Source: an uncultured Blautia sp. (GTDB lineage Bacteria; Bacillota; Clostridia; Lachnospirales; Lachnospiraceae). Taken from it: a stretch of 27,815 nucleotides of DNA. The stretch lies in NCBI GenBank assembly GCA_934394595.1, contig CAKRRX010000024.1:1-27815 (forward strand). The letters run 5' to 3'. Below are positions 23,558 through 27,815 of this stretch, piece after piece. The notes beneath the pieces are model-generated. The model did not search any database and was not told the origin of the DNA. It was given only the letters and a program-made list of their open reading frames with translations. The position numbers and the translations under genes were made by a program. Numbering within the stretch: the first letter of the stretch is position 1; every line of letters starts with the position of its first letter.

Positions 23558-23598
23558 AACAGAGAAGCTGTTTATTGGAAAGCTGAAAGGAGTATCGT

Positions 23599-23730
23599 AT
23601 GGGAACAGTTATAGTAGGTGCCATCGTGCTGGGAGTTGTTGGTCTTGCAGTTCGCAGTATTGTGAAGGATAAGAAGAGCGGAAAAGGCTGTAATGGAAAC
23701 TGCGGAAGCTGCGGTGGACATTGCCACTAG
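23599..23730 (+). CDS. FeoB-associated Cys-rich small membrane protein (43 aa)
   Basis: Tiny protein: one N-terminal TM helix (residues 2-22, GTVIVGAIVLGVVGLAVRSI), a short Lys-rich stretch, then a Cys-rich tail CNGNCGSCGGHCH (Cys31, Cys35, Cys38, Cys42). This matches the FeoB-associated Cys-rich membrane protein family, usually encoded next to ferrous-iron transporters. AAAGGAG precedes ATG 23599. No feoA or feoB lies in the window, so here it stands alone under its own promoter. Its stop codon is embedded in an 18-bp inverted repeat. A metal-binding or chaperone role in iron uptake is inferred from the family. Confidence 0.82.
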   Translation: MGTVIVGAIVLGVVGLAVRSIVKDKKSGKGCNGNCGSCGGHCH

Positions 23731-23785
23731 AGCGTGTTTGAAAAATCATTCCAGCAATCAGAAAGCCTTTTTCAAACACGCTCTA
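23728..23785. repeat. Long perfect inverted repeat at the FeoB-associated stop
   Basis: TAGAGCGTGTTTGAAAAA (23728-23745) is the exact reverse complement of 23768-23785, with a 22-base loop. The first three bases are the stop codon of the small Cys-rich gene. The T-run lies inside the stem rather than after it, so this is not a standard terminator. It looks like a miniature palindromic element or processed-RNA hairpin. Confidence 0.8.
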
Positions 23786-23817
23786 AGAGACAGAAATATT
23801 TTTATAAAAGTAGGAAT

Positions 23818-23861
23818 AAAAACTGCTGGAACAGATGACAAACTGGGACAGCAGTTTTTTT
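23818..23861 (+). terminator. Intrinsic terminator upstream of the dehydratase unit
   Basis: AAAAACTGCTG (23818-23828) pairs with CAGCAGTTTTT (23849-23859), 20-base loop, followed by further Ts. It ends the FeoB-associated transcript and insulates the next promoter. From 23862 to about 23955 there is no gene, only an A/C-rich tract. Confidence 0.75.
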
Positions 23862-23964
23862 CGTAATAGGAGATTACGCTGCTTTACTCCAACAAAAACA
23901 ACGAAAAACCACAAAAATAGATTAAAAAACCAAATAAAAACAACAACGACGATGTTGAATTTTG

Positions 23965-23993
23965 TTGACACTCCATCTGGTATGACGTATAAT
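23965..23993 (+). promoter_or_regulatory. Perfect consensus sigma-A promoter of the dehydratase operon
   Basis: TTGACA (23965-23970), exactly 17 bases, TATAAT (23988-23993), with an A-rich tract immediately upstream that may act as an UP element. A match this strong suggests high expression or tight control by a downstream leader or repressor. The start is expected near 24000. Confidence 0.9.
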
Positions 23994-23999
23994 GAACAT

Positions 24000-24153
24000 A
24001 GAATTTTATGTCATGGAACGGCGAAGAGAAGACGCCATGAAATTTGTTCCCGTTGCCTTATCCTGTAATGCGGAACAGGATAAGTCCGGTCAGGGACACT
24101 GCGGAGAAAAGGCAGGATTCTGTATGTCAGATCTTCCATGAGAAAGGAGTACC
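24000..24153 (+). promoter_or_regulatory. Structured 5' leader of the dehydratase operon
   Basis: About 150 untranslated bases separate promoter and start codon. TCATGG (24011-24016) pairs with CCATGA (24035-24040). CTTATCCTG (24057-24065) pairs perfectly with CAGGATAAG (24076-24084) around a 10-base loop whose GGAA could pair with the upstream TTCC (24047-24050) as a pseudoknot. The remaining segment (24085-24135) is G-rich and may fold too. GAAAGGAG precedes the ATG. No known riboswitch is confidently recognised. Confidence 0.5.
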
Positions 24154-26679
24154 ATGGAGAAATATAATACAAGTGAAATTCCGAAATCATCCAGGATCAC
24201 CAGACTTGTAGACCATCTTTATGCAAAGATGCCGGAGATCGAATCAGCAAGAGCAAGGCTGCTTACCGAGTCCTATAAGGAAACGGAGGATGAGCCTATC
24301 ATCACCAGGAGAGCGAAAGCGTTTTCCCATATTTTACATAATATTCCCATTATCATCCGTGATGAGGAACTGATCGTTGGAAGCAGTACCATTGCCCCCA
24401 GAGGATGCCAGACATTCCCGGAATTTTCTTTCCAGTGGCTTGAGGATGAATTGGATACTGTTGCCACCAGAACAGCTGATCCTTTTTATATTTCCGAGGA
24501 GACCAAGGCAGAACTTCGTGAAGTTCACAAATACTGGAAAGGCAAGACCACCAGTGAACTTGCCACAGCATATATGGCACCGGAGGCAATCCGTGCAATT
24601 GATCACAACATCTTTACACCGGGAAATTATTTCTATAATGGTGTGGGACATGTTACTGTAAAATACTGGGAAGTCCTTGAAATCGGATACGAAGGCATTA
24701 TGGCCAAAGCACAGGCTGAATTGGATAAATGTCAGGTTGGAGATGGGGATTATGCAGAGCGTTCCCATTTTCTGGAAGCTGTTATCATGAGCTGTCAGGC
24801 AGTGATAGATTATGCCAAGCGTTATGCAAAGCTGGCACTTAAGCTGGCCGAAAAGTGTGTTGATCCACAGCGTAAGGCAGAGCTTCTTGTGATCGCATCC
24901 AACTGCAGTAAGGTACCGGCAAAGGGTGCCACAAATTTCTGGGAGGCATGTCAGTCCTTCTGGTTTGTACAGCAGCTCCTTCAGGTGGAGTCCAGCGGAC
25001 ATTCTATTTCCCCGGGACGTTTTGACCAGTACATGTATCCTTATTACAAGAAGGACATTGAGAGCGGGGCTATCACCAGAGCAGCAGCGCAGGAGCTTCT
25101 TGACTGTATCTGGGTGAAATTAAATGATCTGAATAAATGCCGTGACGCTGCATCTGCAGAGGGCTTTGCAGGATACAGCCTGTTCCAGAACCTGATCGTA
25201 GGGGGACAGAACAAGGACGGAGAGGATGTGACCAATGACCTTTCCTTTATGTGTATCCAGGCCTCCATGCATGTACACCTCCCGGCACCGTCCCTTTCCA
25301 TCCGTGTATGGAACGGTTCTCCACACGATCTTCTGATCAAGGCAGCAGAGCTTACCAGAACCGGAATCGGACTTCCTGCTTATTATAATGACGAGGTGAT
25401 CATCCCTGCATTGCAGAACCGTGGGTTGTCTCTTGCTGATGCACGTGAGTACAATATTATCGGATGTGTTGAGCCCCAGAAAGCCGGTAAGACAGAGGGA
25501 TGGCATGACGCAGCATTCTTTAATATGTGCCGCCCGCTGGAGCTTGTATTTGCCAATGGTATGGATCAGGGCGAGATGGTTGGAATTCCTACCGGTGACG
25601 TGACAAAGATGGACACATTTGAGGAATTTTATGATGCCTATAAGAAACAGATGGAATACTGCATTTCACTTCTGGTAAATGCAGACAATGCCATTGACGT
25701 GGCTCATGCAAAACGCTGCCCGCTTCCATTTTTGTCCAGTATGATCGATGATTGTATCACACGTGGAAAGACCGTTCAGGAAGGCGGAGCAGTTTACAAT
25801 TTTACTGGTCCTCAGGGATTTGGTATTGCGAATATGGCAGACTCCCTGTTTGCTATCCGCAAACTGGTTTATCAGGATAAAAAGTTCACAATGGAGGAAC
25901 TGAAAGAGGCTCTTGCATGGAACTATGGCAAGGGGCTGGATGAGCAGTCTGTGAAAGAGATCACAACCGGCATTTTAAAAGAGATGACACAAAGCGGTGC
26001 AAAGGTTGATGGTGATACAGCTGCAGCTGTGCTGAAATCCGTTATGAATGCACAGATGGCACCGGAGAAAATGGCAAAATATCAGGAAATCCATGATATG
26101 ATTGCAGAAGTTCCGAAATTTGGAAACGATATTCCTGAGGTGGATTACTTCGCAAGAGACGTGGCTTATACGTATACAAGACCGTTACAGAACTTTAAAA
26201 ACCCAAGAGGCGGACAGTACCAGGCCGGACTTTATCCGGTATCTGCAAATGTACCTCTGGGCGGTCAGACCGGCGCTACACCAGATGGCAGATATGCCCA
26301 TACACCTGTTGCAGATGGGGTTTCCCCGTCAGCAGGCAAGGATGTGAACGGACCTACTGCAGCAGCAAGCTCTGTTGCAAAGCTGGATCATTTTATTGTA
26401 TCCAACGGTACCCTGTTTAATCAGAAGTTCCATCCGTCAGCACTTTCCGGTCGTGAAGGCCTTGAGAAATTTGTGGCACTGATTCGTTCATTCTTTGATC
26501 AGAAGGGCATGCATATGCAGTTTAATGTTGTAAGCCGTGAGACTCTTCTGGATGCACAGGCACACCCGGAGAATTATAAGCATCTGGTTGTACGTGTTGC
26601 AGGATACAGTGCATTGTTTACTACATTGTCCAAGTCCTTACAGGATGATATCATCCGCAGAACAGAGCAGGGCTTTTAA
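24154..26679 (+). CDS. Glycyl-radical glycerol/1,2-propanediol dehydratase (841 aa)
   Basis: Oxygen-sensitive, B12-independent enzyme that dehydrates glycerol to 3-hydroxypropionaldehyde or 1,2-propanediol to propionaldehyde. Compared from memory with Clostridium butyricum DhaB1, the active-site residues are all present: His166, His283-Ser284 in SGHSISPGRFDQYMYPYY, Cys438 and Glu440 in YNIIGCVEPQ, and Asp452 in TEGWHDAAFFN. The radical loop near the C-terminus is VRVAGYSALFTTL, with Gly817. TEGWHD after GCVEPQ separates it from choline TMA-lyase and pyruvate formate-lyase. It is about 50 residues longer than DhaB1 owing to an insertion around 591-643. There is no N-terminal compartment-targeting extension. 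Which diol is preferred is not decidable; Lachnospiraceae homologues act in fucose/rhamnose-to-propionate metabolism. Its activase gene follows. Confidence 0.93.
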   Translation: MEKYNTSEIPKSSRITRLVDHLYAKMPEIESARARLLTESYKETEDEPIITRRAKAFSHILHNIPIIIRDEELIVGSSTIAPRGCQTFPEFSFQWLEDELDTVATRTADPFYISEETKAELREVHKYWKGKTTSELATAYMAPEAIRAIDHNIFTPGNYFYNGVGHVTVKYWEVLEIGYEGIMAKAQAELDKCQVGDGDYAERSHFLEAVIMSCQAVIDYAKRYAKLALKLAEKCVDPQRKAELLVIASNCSKVPAKGATNFWEACQSFWFVQQLLQVESSGHSISPGRFDQYMYPYYKKDIESGAITRAAAQELLDCIWVKLNDLNKCRDAASAEGFAGYSLFQNLIVGGQNKDGEDVTNDLSFMCIQASMHVHLPAPSLSIRVWNGSPHDLLIKAAELTRTGIGLPAYYNDEVIIPALQNRGLSLADAREYNIIGCVEPQKAGKTEGWHDAAFFNMCRPLELVFANGMDQGEMVGIPTGDVTKMDTFEEFYDAYKKQMEYCISLLVNADNAIDVAHAKRCPLPFLSSMIDDCITRGKTVQEGGAVYNFTGPQGFGIANMADSLFAIRKLVYQDKKFTMEELKEALAWNYGKGLDEQSVKEITTGILKEMTQSGAKVDGDTAAAVLKSVMNAQMAPEKMAKYQEIHDMIAEVPKFGNDIPEVDYFARDVAYTYTRPLQNFKNPRGGQYQAGLYPVSANVPLGGQTGATPDGRYAHTPVADGVSPSAGKDVNGPTAAASSVAKLDHFIVSNGTLFNQKFHPSALSGREGLEKFVALIRSFFDQKGMHMQFNVVSRETLLDAQAHPENYKHLVVRVAGYSALFTTLSKSLQDDIIRRTEQGF

Positions 26680-26751
26680 AGACCCTCTGGCAAAAGGACA
26701 AGAATAAAGATCAGCAAAATAACGGGAATGCTGGCAGGCCTTTGAAAAATA

Positions 26752-26767
26752 GAACTGCCGGCAGTTC
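26752..26767. repeat. Perfect 16-bp palindrome before the activase gene
   Basis: GAACTGCCGGCAGTTC is fully self-complementary and lies in the 106-base gap between the dehydratase and activase genes, just upstream of the activase ribosome site. With no loop it is more like a dimeric protein-binding site than an RNA hairpin, although a short-loop hairpin (GAACTG/CAGTTC around CCGG) is also possible. Confidence 0.6.
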
Positions 26768-26785
26768 CCTGTGATGGAGAAATCT

Positions 26786-27577
26786 ATGGAGTATTTAGAT
26801 ACTACAGGGCGTGTGTTTGACGTTCAGCGCTATTCCATCCATGATGGCCCCGGAATCCGTACCATTGTGTTTTTTAAAGGCTGTGTACTCAGATGCCAGT
26901 GGTGCTGTAATCCGGAATCCCAGGAATATAAGATCCAGACAATGAAGACTCCTGACGGAGTAAAAACCATGGGACGTGATGTGACAGTCCGGGAAATGAT
27001 CGAGCAGGTGGAGAAAGATCGCCCTTATTATTACCGATCCGGTGGTGGAATGACCCTTTCCGGAGGGGAATGTCTGTGTCAGCCTGAGTTTGCCAGAGAT
27101 CTTCTGAGGGCTGCCAAGGAGCGGGGAATTAATACCGCCATTGAAAGTATGGCATGTGTTCCCTGGAAAAATATTGAGATGGTGCTGCCCTATCTGGACA
27201 CTTATCTGATGGATATCAAGCATACCAATCAGGAAAAGCATGAGAAATTTACCGGCAGGAAAAATGGTCTGGCTCTTGAAAATGCCAGAAAGGTGGCGCT
27301 TTCCGGTGAGACGAATCTGGTGATCCGTGTTCCCGTGATCCCCACGTTTAATGACAGTGTGGAGGAGATTCAGTCCATTGCTTCTTTTGCATCAACCTTG
27401 CCGGGAGTAAAGAAGATACATCTTCTTCCGTACCATCGTCTGGGACAGGATAAGTATGACTGGCTTGGCAGAGAGTACAAGCTTACCGAGATCCTTCCTC
27501 CGGAACCGGAGCATATGGAACTGTTGAAAAAAGCAGTGCATGCCGTTTGTGATCTGGATTGCCAGATTGGCGGATGA
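26786..27577 (+). CDS. Glycyl-radical enzyme activase, radical SAM (263 aa)
   Basis: Radical-SAM enzyme that installs the glycyl radical on the dehydratase. The N-terminus GRVFDVQRYSIHDGPGIRT is the family hallmark, and the 4Fe-4S/SAM motif is CVLRCQWC, followed by NPESQ. MTLSGGECLCQ is the SAM-binding GGE region (Cys where many activases have Pro). LDTYLMDIKHTN and VIRVPVIPTFND are further family motifs. After NPESQ the protein runs directly into the helix VTVREMIEQV, so the roughly 40-residue insert with two extra 4Fe-4S clusters found in C. butyricum DhaB2 is absent. ATG 26786 is chosen (GGAG 6 bases upstream); ATG 26774 overlaps that site. Confidence 0.93.
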   Translation: MEYLDTTGRVFDVQRYSIHDGPGIRTIVFFKGCVLRCQWCCNPESQEYKIQTMKTPDGVKTMGRDVTVREMIEQVEKDRPYYYRSGGGMTLSGGECLCQPEFARDLLRAAKERGINTAIESMACVPWKNIEMVLPYLDTYLMDIKHTNQEKHEKFTGRKNGLALENARKVALSGETNLVIRVPVIPTFNDSVEEIQSIASFASTLPGVKKIHLLPYHRLGQDKYDWLGREYKLTEILPPEPEHMELLKKAVHAVCDLDCQIGG

Positions 27578-27621
27578 TGCGGGAGCAGCTTCGCTGCGAA
27601 GCAATTTGTGGATATCAAGTT

Positions 27622-27649
27622 AGGGGCAAAATATCTTTTGCCCCTGATT
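27622..27649. repeat. Palindromic repeat, copy 2
   Basis: AGGGGCAAAA and TTTTGCCCCT arms around TATC, then GATTT. It is the same element as at 8723-8750, differing at one central base, with the shared CTGAT flank. Here it lies 45 bases after the activase stop, between a small GCTTCG/CGAAGC hairpin and a terminator. Confidence 0.75.
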
Positions 27650-27665
27650 TCATAAGATTATTTAG

Positions 27666-27707
27666 AAAAAGATATTGTGTAGAATTTTTCTACGCAGTGT
27701 CTTTTTT
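27666..27707 (+). terminator. Intrinsic terminator of the dehydratase operon
   Basis: AAAAAGATATTGTGTAGAA (27666-27684) pairs along 19 positions with 27688-27706, with a 3-base loop and a T-rich end. All three deviations from perfect complementarity are U-G wobbles when read on the plus strand, so the structure is stable in RNA of this strand only. Confidence 0.85.
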
Positions 27708-27815
27708 GTGCTTACATAAAAAAATGTATTTTAGGTGGGATACATTTGTCCGGATGCTGCGAACTGAGGAAATTGTTTTTCATTCAGAGGGCGATTTTGC
27801 GCGTTAAAGTATTGA
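27708..27815. other. Gene-free window edge with small inverted repeat
   Basis: I see no convincing gene in this tail. AAATGTAT (27722-27729) and ATACATTT (27740-27747) form an 8-bp inverted repeat with a 10-base gap, possibly an operator of a gene beyond the window, but no matching promoter is clear. Confidence 0.3.

Noticed and set aside
23728..23785. Inverted repeat as the terminator of the FeoB-associated gene
   Set aside because: The T-run is within the stem, not after it, the loop is long, and a better terminator lies at 23818-23861. It is kept as a repeat instead.
23835..24068. Open frame of 77 codons between the FeoB-associated gene and the dehydratase
   Set aside because: It runs through a terminator arm and the consensus promoter, has no ribosome site, and its composition comes from the A/C-rich tract.
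24000..24140. Cobalamin-riboswitch resemblance in the dehydratase leader (CACTG, AAGGC and GTCAG in order)
   Set aside because: The spacing is loose, and the conserved GGTG-AATCC and the closing GTCAGGAGACCTGCC-type elements are missing. A covariance search (Rfam RF00174) would decide. The idea is attractive because the enzyme is B12-independent, but the sequence does not support it.
24154..26679. Dehydratase as choline TMA-lyase, pyruvate formate-lyase or hydroxyproline dehydratase
   Set aside because: GCVEPQ followed by TEGWHD and the HSISPGR motif fit the glycerol/propanediol group. PFL would have adjacent catalytic cysteines, and the choline enzyme has a different sequence after GCVEPQ.
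27559..27807. Open frame overlapping the activase end
   Set aside because: It crosses the palindromic repeat and the 19-position terminator stem and has no ribosome site or recognisable protein features.
1..27815. tRNA, rRNA, CRISPR array, insertion sequence or prophage
   Set aside because: I looked for cloverleaf or rRNA signatures, regular direct repeats, transposase motifs and phage genes and saw none. Gene order and composition look like stable chromosome.

Overview
The window looks like chromosomal DNA of an anaerobic Clostridia species, most likely a Lachnospiraceae gut commensal. I infer this from moderate GC, strong AGGAGG-type ribosome sites, TTGACA/TATAAT promoters, the gene order rho-rpmE-yqhQ-prmC-prfA-nucleotidyltransferase-glmM, a B12-independent glycyl-radical diol dehydratase, and papain-like and transglutaminase-like secreted proteins with FN3 or cell-wall repeats. 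I saw no rRNA, tRNA, CRISPR array, transposase or phage gene.

Layout. (1) 1-3702, rightward: a HisC-type aminotransferase, then a large secreted C1A-papain protease with C-terminal FN3 repeats. (2) 8674-3736, leftward: a compact type IV pilus or pseudopilus operon. It encodes a transglutaminase-like lipoprotein, a GspF/PilC platform protein, four small single-TM pilin-like or accessory proteins and a PilT ATPase. No PilB, PilD or secretin gene lies beside it. (3) 8835-10137, divergent from the pilus operon: a sigma-A promoter, a clear class I cyclic-di-GMP riboswitch (GEMM-I), two tandem terminators, and a secreted HExxH metallopeptidase resembling the anthrax-lethal-factor/Pro-Pro-endopeptidase family. 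This parallels the c-di-GMP-controlled PPEP-1 protease of Clostridioides difficile, here next to pilus genes, and is the most interesting system in the window. (4) 10236-19017, rightward housekeeping block: rho with a structured leader, rpmE, yqhQ (DUF1385), prmC, prfA, a nucleotidyltransferase, glmM and a TPR lipoprotein. (5) 19897-19064, leftward: a second secreted transglutaminase-like protein with cell-wall-binding repeats. (6) 20017-23730, rightward: hflX, an M42 aminopeptidase, an orphan PTS EIIC-like membrane protein, and a 43-residue FeoB-associated cysteine-rich protein behind a promoter carrying phased TTAG/CTAA half-sites. (7) 23728-27707: a repeat-rich intergenic region, a perfect-consensus promoter and a structured leader drive a glycyl-radical glycerol/1,2-propanediol dehydratase. 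Its radical-SAM activase follows and lacks the usual ferredoxin-like insert.

Together, regions 2 and 3 suggest a surface-remodelling module in which cyclic-di-GMP controls a wall or membrane-held protease next to a pilus operon. Regions 6 and 7 suggest anaerobic diol (fucose- or rhamnose-derived propanediol, or glycerol) metabolism. Region 4 is core translation, transcription-termination and cell-wall precursor machinery. A palindromic element (AGGGGCAAAA plus its complement) occurs twice, about 19 kb apart, and a second long inverted repeat overlaps the stop codon of the FeoB-associated gene.
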